From: Talpa occidentalis
Taxonomy: Eukaryota > Chordata > Mammalia > Eulipotyphla > Talpidae
Length of the DNA: 64,000 nt
Assembly (NCBI RefSeq): GCF_014898055.3
Contig: NW_023604861.1
Span: 82,866,399 to 82,930,398, forward strand
Reading direction: 5' to 3'
The translations under genes and the position numbers were made by a program. Shown in pieces: positions 1-11,539 of this stretch (its first letter is position 1; each line of letters starts with the position of its first letter). The notes under the pieces were generated by a model. It did not search any database. It was not told the origin of the DNA and saw nothing but the letters and a program-made list of their open reading frames with translations.

Positions 1-171
1 GGCGCGGGCGTCTCCTCCTGCTCTCGCCCCGCCCCCGGCTTCCCGCGCTCCACGCCCATTGGCCGTTGTTGGGAGTGGGCGGGCCCTAGAGCGCGTCCGG
101 GCGCCCGGGGGCCGCGGGGGCGGCAGCGCTCGGCGCTGGGAGCCGCGCTGGTGCTTCGCCTGCCGCCGGCG

Positions 172-287
172 ATGCCCGAGGACCGTGTCTCTGCCGAGGC
201 TTCCACCCGGGCAGCAGCCGGGGCCGCCGCGGCGAACCGGGTCTCCGAGACCACCGCGGCGCCGGGGACTTCGGACTCGCTGAAGCG
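172..287 (+). CDS. ZNF638: Candidate distal first coding exon of ZNF638 (N-terminal extension)
   Basis: ATG at 172 has G at -3 and opens a frame of 38 codons plus two bases before the donor AAGCG|GTGAGC (exon end 287). Unspliced, the frame meets TGA at 289-291, so the peptide is only useful if spliced. It starts MPEDRVSAEAS and is Ala/Thr-rich, with no known domain. The exon ends in phase 2. The ZNF638 exon at 43401 is open upstream of its usual start and needs exactly two incoming bases; CG joined to C makes an Arg codon and the frame runs on without a stop. I infer an N-terminally extended isoform. Intermediate exons, or use of this exon purely as 5' UTR, cannot be excluded. Confidence 0.5.
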
Positions 288-338
288 GTGAGCCCGGGCC
301 GCCTGGCTCCGCCTCAGCGTCCTCAGGGGCAGTTGGCA

Positions 339-361
339 GCGGGCGGGCGGGCGGGCGGGCC
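339..361 (+). repeat. GGGC tandem repeat, potential G-quadruplex
   Basis: Five or more GGGC units follow the candidate exon-1 donor by about 50 bases. Four G-tracts with one-base loops on the + (non-template) strand fit a G-quadruplex, and the same bases form overlapping GC boxes for SP/KLF factors. Confidence 0.6.
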
Positions 362-600
362 GGCGGGGTCCGCGCCCGCATCCGCGCGTCGCGGGCTCCG
401 GGCTGCCCAGCGGTGACGGCCCCTCCGCCCTCGGCCTGGCTTTGGCCCAGATCGACTTCTGTGCGCGCAGGCGGCGGGCGGTCAGCGAAGAGCCGCGGAA
501 AGCCTCGCGGGCGGCACCTGTCCGGCTTCCCGGTCCCGGCAGCTCTTCCTTCCCGGGTCTGGACGGGCGCGGGCATCCTGCAGGCTGCGTGCAGTAGGTG

Positions 601-1350
601 ACCAGTTCCCCTGCAGGGGGCATGGGGAGGGGGCGACGAGGGTCGCAAAAGAGCGTGGTGTTTGCCTATCAGTCGTAGAAAAGGCTCCGACGAGCTTGAA
701 CTAGATTGCTCTTAGAAAAACCCATTGGTTTGCAGAATTGCATAATACGCTGTATCTCATCCAGAAATAGTTTGGGATGTCAGTGTAGTCATTTGAATGC
801 AAATTGACACTTTGCGTCCTCAGTAAGTTTCAGGCTGTCGTACTTTAGCTAATGGATTCCTTTCATTAAAGGGATTTATTAAAGCACAGAAAAAGAAAAG
901 GAACCGTTCATTAGTGTTTCGAGGTCCCCAATTTTGAGGGATTTCCGCCCCCCCCCCTCGCTTTCACCCCCTCCATTTGCTTAGGATTGCATTCATTCAC
1001 AACTGCATACCCAGATTCCAGGGCTTGGAATGCTGTAAATAGCGGGTGTTCAGGACCCCGAATCCCACTTGATAGCAGAGGGAAAGTCGGCGATTCGGGG
1101 AGAACCGCTCAGCCTGTGGACACCCCATGGTCCCCTGCGCTGGAGAGACTGCTCTCCCCCCGGGGAGAGCTGGAGGACGCCCGGCGGGTCGGGTTGTTTA
1201 TTGCAGTCGTTTGTTTGCTCCCAGAGTCCCCAGAAGGCGAGCTGCTTACCTGTTATGACCCTGCTCACGTCCCTGCGGGGTCCACTCGTAGCAGCACCAG
1301 CTCTTTCTTCTGTGGCCTGCGTCGGCCTCCAGTCCTCTCGCGGAAGCAGG
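601..1350. other. Intronic or flanking DNA holding copy A of a local duplication
   Basis: No gene is seen. Bases about 733-1030 resemble 2741-3000 in the same orientation (see findings). A C-rich run (about 949-959) lies inside. Open frames here have no recognisable protein similarity. Confidence 0.5.
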
Positions 1351-1365
1351 CTAAGCAGACTTTTA

Positions 1366-1922
1366 TTTATTTATTTATTTTTTTCTTTTACTTTCTACTT
1401 TTCATCTACCAAGCATTTTTTTTTATTTTATTTTTTTAATTAATAAATTTTATTTTTATATTCCCCATACAATTGCAATCCCCCCATTCTGACCCCAATC
1501 CCTCCCCTCCCGCCCCCCACCCCCCAAAAAGTGTCTCTGGTTCATAGTTTTTGTTGATTTTGATTTTCACTTTCTTATAGTTATTCATTTTCCTGGTCCC
1601 TTATTTAAGTTTTCTACATCCCTGCTATGAGTGAGACCATCCGGTATTTTTCTTTTTCTTTCTGGCTTATTTCGCTGAGCATGATCCCTTCCAGCGTCAT
1701 CCATGTTGCTGCAAATTGCATGTGTTTATCTTTTTTGAATGCTGAGTAATATTCCATGGTGTATATGTACCACATCTTCTTGATCCAGTCATCTATTTTT
1801 GGGCATTTGGGCTGTTTCCAAAGCTTAGCTATTGTAAACAGTGCTGCTATAAACATAGGGGTGCAGGTGTTCTTTGGAATTGATGTTTCTGTGTTCTTTG
1901 GGTAAATACCTAGGAGTGGAAT
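1366..1922 (-). mobile_element. LINE-1, 5'-truncated 3' end (ORF2 C-terminus plus 3' UTR)
   Basis: Reverse-complement sequence encodes the end of L1 ORF2 (residues such as [13 protein letters not shown] and YYSAFKKD, frame 1614-1856), followed by a short 3' UTR and an A/T-rich tail seen as T-runs at 1366-1440. Direct repeats CTAAGCAGACTTTTA flank it (1351-1365 and 1923-1937), so this is a target-primed insertion of about 557 bp. It is nearly identical to the copy at 37,002, which implies recent L1 activity. Confidence 0.9.
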
Positions 1923-1937
1923 CTAAGCAGACTTTTA

Positions 1938-3430
1938 AATTAAGTTGTTCTGACAGCCCAATAACCAGAATTGTATCCTCTTCCAATCTTTGTGTTTTTG
2001 TGCGAGTTGGTGGGAGCCTGTAGTGGAGAGAATGGTAGACCTTTTTGCGGAACCGAAGTCCTAGGGTGTCATGCTTCTTGGCGCTCCTTTCCGGGTTCAA
2101 GTTCTGGTGACATAGTTCCAGCCTGATTTGTCCTTCCCCAAGCCTCTGTTGGTTAGGATTACCTATTTCTTATCCCGTAAGGATTATGAAAAGGAATTGT
2201 TGGCTTGAAAGTATGGTGCTGGAATTTAGTTTGCCCCCGTTCAGAGGATCAGAAAATTATGGATTTTTAAAAATGAGGGCGTACTGAAGATCCTAGAATA
2301 CTGCAGTTATTGTTCTTATTAGGCAGTTGGAGAATATAAATGATGCTCTGTTTTATCCAACAATTAGAAAAAAGTATTAAGTGTTTTTAATGCATCCTTT
2401 AAAATTGCCCATGATGCTGTGAATTCTCTTGTAAAATAAAAAAAAGTACTTTTAGTTTATCTTTTCTATAAACTTTTTTTGCCTATGCTGAGAGGACTTG
2501 AGTAGTGTTTTGTTGCTCCTAGTTGTCAAGATTCCTAGTGACTTCTTGTTTAAACTTTGTGTATTTTGGGAGATGAGGTGAGGAAGCTTTAAAAGTAGTT
2601 CTTTCTCTTTTGCCTCTGGCAATTTTGTGGTGGTAAGGAGAACATGTTTAGTACTAATTTGTGAGACTAGAATGATTTAAAGAATTTTGGGGAAATAGTT
2701 CTTCTTTTTTAAAAAATTTGCACTGTGATTGTGCTTTCTAGAATTGTATAGTATACTATATCTTACCCCAAAATAGTTTGTATGTCAGGATAATCATTTG
2801 AATGCAACACTGACACTTATATTTCCTAAAGTTTTCTAACATTTTGTGGTAATACACTATATTAAAGAAATTTGCAAAACAGAGGTAAAAGAAAAAGCAC
2901 GTGTAGAGTTTTGAGTCATCAATTTTGAAAGATTATTTTTTCCAATTTGCTTAGACCTGCTTTTATCCACAACTACATATTCAGGTTCCAAATTTGTATT
3001 CTGAGTTTGTTTTCTTTGCTAAGTTATTGGCTTGTTTCAAGCAAGTTATGTACATTTTTGAGGCAAATCAGCAGTGAGCTAGAGAGATCATTTAAAAGGC
3101 TTCCCACTTTGATCCCAGTTTGGTTTCCCTACCAAAATGGACAGTGACTGATAGTTTTTTGAAGTTCAACACTGCCCTGAGTTTAGAGAGCATCAAAATA
3201 AGTAAGCCTCAGTCCTCTATTCTTGTTGGAGAGACAGCCGTAGACATAGTGAGTCACTATACTGTGTGGTAGGCACTATACTTAGGAGAAGTAGTAGTGC
3301 CATGTGGAATCACAAAGGAGACGGCAATGAATTTAGCATTTCACCAGGGCCATGGAGGACAACTAGAATTTAACTACATTAGTTTTCCCATTTAGTCAAA
3401 TAGGGGAACTTCTGATTTACTTCCAAATAA
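1938..3430. other. Non-coding stretch with copy B of the local duplication
   Basis: No gene is recognised. Bases about 2741-3000 match 733-1030. The rest is AT-rich sequence without identified repeats. Confidence 0.5.
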
Positions 3431-3439
3431 TAAACTAAT

Positions 3440-3765
3440 TTCCTATATGGTCCCCAGATTTAGGCTCCTGGTATTCACACCCTTATGTCGGCTCCACTCA
3501 CATTGTATGAGGATTGGGCTGGATACCTATATATACATGGAAGAAATGGCTGTGTGGTTTCCAGGGCTTGGTCATAAAAGAAATTGCTGCTCACACAGTG
3601 GTGTCTTGGCTTGCTTGCTGTGAGGTTAACCAACTGTCATGTAACCAGCTACACTCTGTAGCTCTATGAAAAGGCTCATAGGGCAGGAAACTGAATTTAC
3701 TCTGAGCTATAGTCACCCAGTCCGAAAGCTATTTCTTAGCTTCCCTGGCAGCTACGTTTATCTTT
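3440..3765 (+). mobile_element. Ancient MLT1-type MaLR LTR fragment
   Basis: The stretch with 'GGTCATAAAAG', a Cys/Ser-rich middle, 'AGCTCTATG' and 'GGCAGGAAACTGAA' follows the order seen in MLT1 LTRs (ERVL-MaLR). It is strongly diverged, has no internal retroviral sequence and was recognised by eye. Confidence 0.55.
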
Positions 3766-3821
3766 GTTGACTAAGTTCTTAGGAGCAGAAGAGAGATGTG
3801 CAACTTCTTATGCTGGCCTCC

Positions 3822-3848
3822 TCAATCTTTTTTTTTTTTTTTTTTTTC
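3822..3848. repeat. Poly(T) tract
   Basis: A run of about 20 T (AATC then T-run then CGTTATC) with no recognisable SINE or LINE body attached. Confidence 0.8.
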
Positions 3849-4599
3849 GTTATCAGTTCTGTAAGGAGCCTTTTAAAACATTTTCCCCCTAGTTGCCCCC
3901 ATGAAGTTATAAAAACCATTCTATAGCTGCTTGTACACTGTATCTGAGTATCTGTGATTTATTCACAAAAAGACTTAACTTTTCTTCTATCCTTGTATCC
4001 CCCAAGAACTAGATTTTGCTCCCTTGGGGATAATATTATCCCTGTGGAAAGAGCATCCTTTAAAAGAATTGGGTTTTCTCTTCCTGCCTTCTCTTTTATC
4101 CTTCATGTGGTTGGAAGGCAGATGTGTGCAGTGACTTCAAACCTGCAGACAAAGAGAAAGCAGGCAACGAAAGAGAAGGAACCTGGAAGCTTAGACAACA
4201 TCTCAGAACAAAGCTGCTTGCCCATGTGTAGGTAGTTCATTTAGAAAGAAACACTTTGATTTCATTTGAATTGTCTTATTTTGGTACCTTTCCCATAGTC
4301 TGTACTCTGACAGATAAGGTCCCATCTCTTCAAAATTGCTTAGAAATTTAAAAAATCTTTAGTTAGTTTTGTGTCGCAAGGATCCACTTACCTATGAATA
4401 TAGAAATGTTATTTACCCTTCTTCCATTTGCAAACACCTTATGATACCAGGACTGCAAATTGTATAAAAATGTGGACTTTTGTAGGCGGTATCTTATAAT
4501 TACTGAACCGAGGTGTTACCATGCTTTATTTCATTGCATATATTGATAGTTGCTGCAGTTTTTTTTTTTTTTAACCATTAGTTTTGAAGCAGTAGAATA

Positions 4600-4775
4600 T
4601 AATAAGAACACAAACTGGATCTACTCTAGGTACAGTTTTCTCATCTGTGAAATTGGTCTAATGGTAGTACTTACCTCCCAGGGGCTTGTGAGGGTTAAAT
4701 GAAGCAGTGCTTATAAGTTATTAAGCATATCGCCCAACTTACACTGTGTCGATGATTACTGTTATTACGTTAGAC
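4600..4775 (+). mobile_element. MIR fragment
   Basis: TTTTCTCATCTGTGAAATTGG ... TACTTACCTC ... GTGAGGGTTAAATGA is the diagnostic core and 3' region of the mammalian-wide interspersed repeat, sense orientation. Confidence 0.75.
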
Positions 4776-4779
4776 CATT

Positions 4780-6454
4780 TGTAGGTACATTTCAGAAACT
4801 CAAAAGGATAATATTTAAGAATTTAATTCTCAAAACTTCGGTCAATGATAATATAAAGAATTTTTACCAGACTGAAAAGCTTGACAGAATTGCAACCTTT
4901 ATGTTTGGATTATGATCAAGTTATTTGCACACTTAGCAAAAAATCATTGCTGTTCAGCATTTAAAATGTAATTATTATTTTTACCAGTTGGCCTTTCTTA
5001 AAGTCATGCAGTGTTGAGTTATGTCTTTAAATCTATTCCTGTGGCAGAATCTTATCAAAATATAAGAAATTTAGAAAGATTACGTGTCAAAATACTCAGT
5101 ACATACTTGTATATTTTTACATATATATCATACATAAATAACTAAAGTTATCATACTTAACTAAAATCCCAGAAACTGAATACTCTGAACCTAATGTAGT
5201 TTATCACATCAGACATTTCAAACATAGAAAGTAGGCCCGAGAAGGTTATTTGCCTGCTAACTTTGTGTTTACATCTCCTAAGTTTATCCCAATATACAGC
5301 AGATTTGTCCAACCCTCCAACCCCCTACTTTAAGCAAGTCTTAAAGTGATTACTTAATGTCTTTCTATAAATCTCATTTTGTGCTGTTTTGTAAAACCTC
5401 CATTTTGAAAATCTACATTGTATAGAAACACATGTCTTGAATGTCTCCAGACAAGAAAGCCTTACCATTAATTTTAATGTTTGTACTTTGGGGTACAACT
5501 AAATAGGGAGAACTTGAAAAAAGAATGGGCGGAAGCTATTAAATATTTTTGCTCAGAATGTGTAGAATATACTCATTAATTTAGTATTTTTTTTAGAAAA
5601 GTAGAGATGCTTTGTTGTAGCTGGGATGATTCTTAATCATAAAATTTCTGAAATTCTTGTGATTTTTTTTCACACGTATCTGAAGTTATATGCCAATTTA
5701 TTTGTGTTTGGGGTGTGGTCCTCCCTGCCCACTGCCTCTTCCCAACTTCCCTTGCAAAAGGAAGAAGTGAGTTTCTGATAGTGAATTGAGCAGGTATTTA
5801 GTATTTTATATACCTTTTTGAGCTATGTAACTTGATATTTGGATACTTGATAATTTATCTTATTATGTAATTGATGAAATGGTGCTGTGTAGTAATGTTA
5901 GTTTAGCCATATATTTATGCTGTCTTGGAATGTGTGGTTATAATTCTGGGGGAGAAATTATTTGTCCATGTTCACAAACTTGTAAAAATATAGTGTGAGA
6001 GTCTAATCATCTAACTAAATAATGAAATGCATTTATCATTATTGAAAAAAAGAGAAAAGTCTGTCAAAATGTAATGAGAATGGGTAAAAATGTATTAGCT
6101 TGATGATAAACAGTGCTCCTGAAATAGTAAATAGGTGGGATCAACACTGGACTTTGGGGGACAGTATATTGAAAGGATAAGACATGACTTTAATCATTTA
6201 TTTGATGCAGATTTGCTGTAATTAGTTTTAGGCCAAAAACTTTAAAATGTAACCAATATAATAATTATCATCAAAAACTGAATACTGATTCTTGAATTTC
6301 TTCAGATGGTTCAGTGCTTTGCAACCTACGAGTCTCCAGTTGCCTATTTATAGTTTAGGACTGAAAATGCTTTTTCAACTACTAAAAGAAATCAACCTGT
6401 ACTTGCTATTTGAGGAAAAATCTTGCCTCAGCTTACCAGTGAAGGATGGCTCAA
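4780..6454. other. AT-rich non-coding stretch
   Basis: No gene, RNA gene or young repeat is seen. Only short A/T runs and (AT)n patches occur. Confidence 0.5.
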
Positions 6455-6469
6455 AGATTTTGCTTTTTT

Positions 6470-6767
6470 TTTTTTTTTAAGATGCATTTATTTATCCATT
6501 CAAGAACTGGGGTATAAGCCAGAGGTGCAGGGGGTTGAGAGGATTCTCCAGAGAGAGTGGGGAGCAGAGCAGGCAGATACACTGAAATACACGGCTGAGG
6601 GGAGCGGCTGGCAAGACAGGAGAGGTAGGCTGTGTCATGTGAGTTAGCTCCCTGGCCTGTGTCATGTGGGCTAGCTCCCTGGCCTGCCAGGGATTGAACT
6701 CATGCTGCAGTGGCTGACAATAGCTTGATAGCGCTGTCTTTAACACCTGCGCTACCAGGGAGGCCTC
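6470..6767 (-). mobile_element. tRNA-derived T+ SINE
   Basis: The T-run with AAGATGCATTTATTTAT at the left is the A-rich tail; GCTACCAGGGAGGCCTC at the right is the tRNA-like head in reverse. Flanking repeats AGATTTTGCTTTTTT occur at 6455-6469 and 6768-6782. The body carries a private tandem duplication (about 6630-6684, 27-bp unit beginning TGTCATGTG). Confidence 0.9.
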
Positions 6768-7619
6768 AGATTTTGCTTTTTTGATTGATATTTCACTCAT
6801 CTACATATTTACTTATGGGGGCATTCACAAGGTGTACCACATCAATAAGCTTTACTTGTCCCATTTCCAGTAATTGTATGTTTTGGGGAAACTTTTTTTT
6901 TGGTAAGGAATAATTTGAATCACTTTTATATCCTGAAGTTGGTTTCCAGAGATGAAAAGGATGGCCTTTACTTCATTCTCAGAATTATGAAATTTAAGAT
7001 TGATTTCCAAGGGAAGCACTTTGATTTAACACATAATGTGAATGACCTAACATTTCTCAATTAATAACAGTAATGTGAATGGATTGTTACAAGTAAAAAA
7101 CACTGCAAATTAAATATTATAACATTGGAACCCCAGAATTTTACAAATTATCTAAAATTTCCCTAAATTAAAAACTCACTCTGCATGTATTTCATCTTTC
7201 TCTGAAAGCACCTGTGTTTAAGAAGAGTTGTTTTCTCTTATGAAGCAGTTTTTTAAAATATTGCTGTTCAAGATTCACATTGCATGTAACTCTAACTGCA
7301 GTGACATCCTGGGACAGGGGGAGGAGTATCAGTTTTTTGGTTTTAGAGTAAAGATATTATGAGTTACAAGAAAAATTTAGTAATTGCTTTTTTATTTTTT
7401 ATTTGTATTTTTTCAGCTTCAAGTTTATAATCTCTAACATCATAAATGCTTGTATTTTGATATATGCCTATATCATAATTCATTCAGAGTGATAGCTAAT
7501 CCTTTTTCTGGCATTCGAATTTCTTTTGTCTTGAGTACTTCAATCATTTATATTACTACTTTTTCCTCATGTGTGTTTGAGTTTGTGGCCCTTGTCATCA
7601 GTGTGAGGTAAAATCTTAG

Positions 7620-8060
7620 CTCTGTAACACGTGGTATAGATCTCAATGTCCTAACTTCCAGCTGGGTAGAGAGGTTTCACAACTCAAGCATTTGCATAGA
7701 GTTACACTATGATTTATTGGGGAAAATTACAATAGTAATTCATATAATTCAATTGGCAGTAAAAGGGGAGGCTAGGGAGTCCAGAAGCCAGTGGGTGGCA
7801 TTCAACTCCTCAGCTTCCCTAATGGGGCCAGCAGATAGACCCTTATAGTCAGCTCTAGGGAGTGGGGAGTATTGCTCCACCAACCCCACATCCCTGGATA
7901 GTTGCCAAAACCTGAGAAAGCTTCAGAGACCCGAGGGATATTGAAGTCAAAGAGTCTAGATTGTCCTAATTCAGCTCCCATAATTATTCTGCTTCTGGAG
8001 GTGTATGATCAGAGCCACCTATTCAATTTTTTGGACTTGTTCTCTCTCATCAGATCTAGT
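7620..8060. repeat. Unassigned repeat-like segment, possibly an old LTR
   Basis: The composition (pyrimidine-rich blocks, 'GGGGCCAGCAGATAGACCC', 'CCCACATCCCTGG') differs from the surrounding AT-rich DNA and recalls a diverged LTR, but I cannot assign a family. Confidence 0.25.
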
Positions 8061-8123
8061 CTCTTATCTATCCTTGCCTCTCACGTCTTTTCATCAATGT
8101 CCTCACAAACAAGTGGTTGCTTA

Positions 8124-8164
8124 TAGCTGTCTCTATAACCCCTACGCCACCAGGGAGGCTCCAT
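8124..8164 (-). mobile_element. 41-bp SINE head fragment with perfect TSD, no tail
   Basis: Only the first ~40 bases of the SINE are present (in reverse: CCTACGCCACCAGGGAGGCT). The 15-bp repeat ACAAGTGGTTGCTTA flanks it exactly (8109-8123 and 8165-8179). The A box region is included; B box, body and A-tail are absent. This fits a tailless 3'-truncated retro-insertion rather than later deletion. Confidence 0.75.
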
Positions 8165-8347
8165 ACAAGTGGTTGCTTAAATTGCTAAGTCACTCCATTT
8201 CAATTACACCAATATCTTGATCATTATAATATCAGCACATACAACAATATGCTTGGGGAAGATGCCTATGAAGATGGTGATCCCATCTTTCTAATTAATT
8301 TTACACTATTATCACTTTTCATTAACTTAGTCACTAAACACATTTTC

Positions 8348-8638
8348 TTTCTTTTTTTTTTTTTAAAGATTTATTTATTTATGCATACAAGAGCTGGGAT
8401 ACAGGCCAGAAATGTAGTGAGGAGGGTGTGGCGGTGAGAGGATTCACCAGAGAGAGTGGGGAATGGAACAGGCAGACTGACCGAAATACACAGCTGAGGG
8501 GAACAGTGGGTGAGATAGGAGAGGTCTACTGTGCCATGTGGATTGCTCCCTGGCTGGCCGGGGATCGAACTCATGCTGCAGAGGCTTTGGATTGCTTCAT
8601 AGTGTGGTGCTTAAACCCTTGCGCCACCAGGGAGGCCC
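8348..8638 (-). mobile_element. tRNA-derived T+ SINE
   Basis: T-run plus AAAGATTTATTTATTTATGC at the left, CTTGCGCCACCAGGGAGGCC at the right. The 16-bp repeat CACTAAACACATTTTC flanks it at 8332-8347 and 8639-8654. Confidence 0.93.
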
Positions 8639-8709
8639 CACTAAACACATTTTCATGGTGGTTTGTTTCATTAGGACATTAAAATTGAAAATTCTTGCTT
8701 ATTTACTTC

Positions 8710-8850
8710 AATTTATTAAATACATATTTATTTATTTATTTATTGTAAATATACATATTAGACAACTCAGTATGTAACAAGGTTTTCCCCATCACCCTTC
8801 TCATCCCCTGCAGAAAGGTCAATGAGATTTCCTTGTGAAACCTTGAGAGT
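8710..8850. repeat. (TTTA)n patch and L1-3'-end-like segment
   Basis: Five TTTA units are followed by an A/T-rich segment and 'TTTTCCCCATCACCC', loosely similar to the 3' ends of older LINE-1 copies in reverse. Weak assignment. Confidence 0.3.
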
Positions 8851-9388
8851 AAACCATTAAAAAAATAAGCTTTCATAGGACCAGAAGGTCCACCCAATTC
8901 TGTTGGGACTTGTAATTCTATTCAGGTGAGAAACCAGAGCTGTGTTCTGTTTTGTAATAACTTCTGGGGCGCTGTTGTTGCCTCATTGAAATTCTTTGGT
9001 TTGGGAACAGATGTCTGCTGGCAGTGACATTTTCTCTCCCTGGCACTGCTGTCCTCACCCTGGCCCAGTGGCAGCCATGGCTCTCCTTTCTCAATTGCTT
9101 GCTGTGTGTTGCCTTTTCATAGAGCAGTAGACCTTAAAGACTGTCTAGTAAAGCATAAGCATTTGACAGACAAAAAAAAAATTGCTTTTTCCTAAAGTTT
9201 CCGAAATAGCCCAAGGAAATAGGAAAAAAAAATAGTGGAAAGTGTTTTTCTAAACCCTAAATAATTTGTAGATACTGAATTATCACTGTTAATATATTCT
9301 CTTTGCTTTTTTACATTCAGTATCTATTTAGCTTTAAATTTAAACTTAATTTAAGTTTTGTTTAAATTTTAATTTTGCTGAATATTTA

Positions 9389-9655
9389 TTTTTTTAAAAA
9401 GATTTATTTATATATTTATACAAGCACTGGGTACAGTCAGAATCTCAGGAGGGTGAGGGTATTCACCAGAGCCAGAGCAGGGAACAGAACAGGCAGACTG
9501 ACGAAATACACTGCTGAGGGGAGCAGCGGGCAGCAGGAGAGGTCTGCGCGCCATGTGGGACCCTCGCCCTGTGCCCAGGGATTGAACTGGCGCTGCAGAG
9601 GCAGCAGGCAGCTTCACAACCCAGCACTCAACCGCTGCGCCACCAGGGGAGGCCC
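9389..9655 (-). mobile_element. tRNA-derived T+ SINE
   Basis: Belongs to the 'CAAGCACTGGGTACAGTCAG' subgroup. Head in reverse ends CCACCAGGGGAGGCCC. The 18-bp repeat AATTTTGCTGAATATTTA flanks it at 9371-9388 and 9656-9673. Confidence 0.93.
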
Positions 9656-10267
9656 AATTTTGCTGAATATTTAAAAGAAATGTGTTTATTTAAAGAAATG
9701 ACAATATCAAGAGTGATAAAGAATTGTCTGGAGACTTATAACTGTGAAAAGGATTGCAGACTTTCCTGAGCAAGGGCTGGTGCAACAGCTTTCCATAGAA
9801 TGGTTTTGGCAATGGCCAGCCTCGGTTTAATATCTCAATAATAGGCTAAATCGTGCCCATTATTGGTCAACATATTTTTAAAAAGAAGGATAAATTTTGG
9901 AATGCATAGAAAAATACAAAAGTCATCAAAAGCGGTAAAATATCAGCTCTAAAATTGCTATTGGAATCCCTCCCATAGGCAAAGTTTTCAGTAGCAATAC
10001 TTTAAAAGACCACAAGATGGCAAAAGAATTCCAGAATACCCCCTCTTATTTGTTTATATTTTTAATGTTAAATTTGGGAGAGGCAATTATCAGATCAGAT
10101 GTTCTCTGATGAAAACATAGAAAGGAAAGTTTAAGAATGTCTATATTTAAAAACTCACAGGATACTCAAAATGCTTATTCTGGCAATTTTTTACAATGCT
10201 TATTATTTAGGCAAAGAATTTCCTGCAATATGATGAATGTGAGCAGCATTGTGGCATCACTTTTTTT

Positions 10268-10540
10268 TTTAAAAAAAAGATTTATTTATTTATGCATACC
10301 AGAACTGGGGTGTAAGCCAGAGGTGTGGGATTGCGGGTGAGGGGATTCCCCAGAGAGCGTGGGAAGCAGAACAGGCAGATCTACTGAAATACATTTCTGA
10401 GGGGAGCAGCGGGCAAGGCAGACCTCTGCTGTTCCTTGTGGCTTAGCTCCCTAGCTGGCCAGGGATTGAACTCATGCTGCAATGGCTGGTGATAGCTTGA
10501 TAGCACTGTCTTTAACCCCTGGGCCACCACAGAGGCTAGT
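10268..10540 (-). mobile_element. tRNA-derived T+ SINE
   Basis: Tail at 10268-10295, head in reverse around GGGCCACCACAGAGGC. Flanked by imperfect repeats GGCATCACTTTTTTT / GACATCACTTTTTTT (about 10253 and 10541). Confidence 0.88.
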
Positions 10541-10559
10541 GACATCACTTTTTTTGTGG

Positions 10560-11060
10560 ATCTGTTGGGACAGAAACTTTGTTGCTGCTTTGAGGTGGGA
10601 ACATGAGGAGGGACACAGCAGTTGTAGAGCAAGTTTGCAAGGCAAGACTCTGCTACTTGAGCACAAGTTCTTGTGCCATTTATTGAAAGCACACAGACTA
10701 GTAAAAGCTGATCATGCGACAGTAGTATGAGGAATAAAGTCTGGAGGGTGGGATAGGAATGGGGGACAAAGTTTTACAGGGGACAGGGAAGGGGACATCA
10801 TGACCATGCGCCAAAAGCCATTTGCGTCAGCAAAGTATTTGATGTTATCACAGGCAGAGTTATCCTGAGACCACCATGGAGATAGTCATGTAACCAGGTC
10901 AACAGCGGCCTAGGCATCCATGGGCCTGCCTCGTGATACGAGCTATACTCTGTAGGTAGTCAAGGAATTCTCTGCTGTGATTTGTAGATAGCAAATAGGT
11001 CACAGTTGCCCATGAGTGGCCAGCTAGTAGCCAGCTCATAGGAACCCACATGGATCTAAA
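10560..11060. repeat. Unassigned repeat-like segment, possibly an old LTR
   Basis: More GC-rich than its surroundings, with 'GAGGAATAAAGTCTGG' (AATAAA) and 'CCATGGGCCTGCCTCGTG'. It looks like a diverged LTR or DNA transposon relic, but no family can be named. No coding frame is convincing. Confidence 0.25.
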
Positions 11061-11539
11061 AAAAAAGTTAGACTTTTAGACACAGAGCAGAAAAGTACTT
11101 GCCAGTGGCTGGGAGATAAGAGAAATAGGGAGAGCGTGGCAAAAGGGCACAAACTTTCAGCTATAAGAAAATTAGGTCTGAGAATCTAATGTAAAACATG
11201 GTGACTGTAATTGAAATGTAATATAAATGTAAATAAGCATACATGTATGTTGCATATATGTGCATATGTGAGGTGATAGATATGTTAATTAACTAAATGG
11301 GAGGGATCATTTTGGTCTATATGTACATCAAACGGTCACAGTGTATATACCATAAATATCTTACAAACTTATTTGTCAGTTACACTTAAATAAGTTGGAA
11401 AAAAATCAATATTGGCAAATGAGTTAGATATTTGTTAACAAGCATTAATATTGTCTCTTTAGCTTTGAAGTATTTCCTCCTTTTCTCTTTTCTGACCTCT
11501 GTTCCTCTGTCTCCTTCTATCAAAATGTTATAATATGAT

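Larger units (their letters stand above)
1..600 (+). promoter_or_regulatory. ZNF638: Distal CpG-island promoter region
   Basis: The first 600 bases are very GC-rich and CpG-dense, unlike the AT-rich DNA that follows. A GC box (CCCGCCCCCGG, about 26-37) and an inverted CCAAT box (ATTGG at 58-62) sit upstream of a candidate first exon ending in a consensus splice donor at 288. No TATA box is visible, as usual for CpG-island promoters. Assignment to ZNF638 is inferred from strand, splice phase and the absence of any other recognisable gene before 43 kb. It could instead serve an unrelated or divergent neighbour. Confidence 0.65.

Noticed and set aside
1..600. First exon of the neighbouring PAIP2B gene, expected upstream of ZNF638 by mammalian synteny
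   Set aside because: PAIP2B would be on the minus strand; I could not find its start peptide or a convincing minus-strand coding exon. A non-coding PAIP2B first exon cannot be fully excluded.
987..1443. Two long plus-strand open frames (150 and 124 codons) near the distal CpG island
   Set aside because: They overlap in different frames, run into the T-rich tail of the L1 insertion, and have no recognisable family; GC-rich chance frames.
9375..9674. Recurrent ~60-140-codon open frames sharing words such as 'GNRTGRLTKYTAEGSSG'
   Set aside because: All are translations of the SINE family in one or other strand, not proteins.
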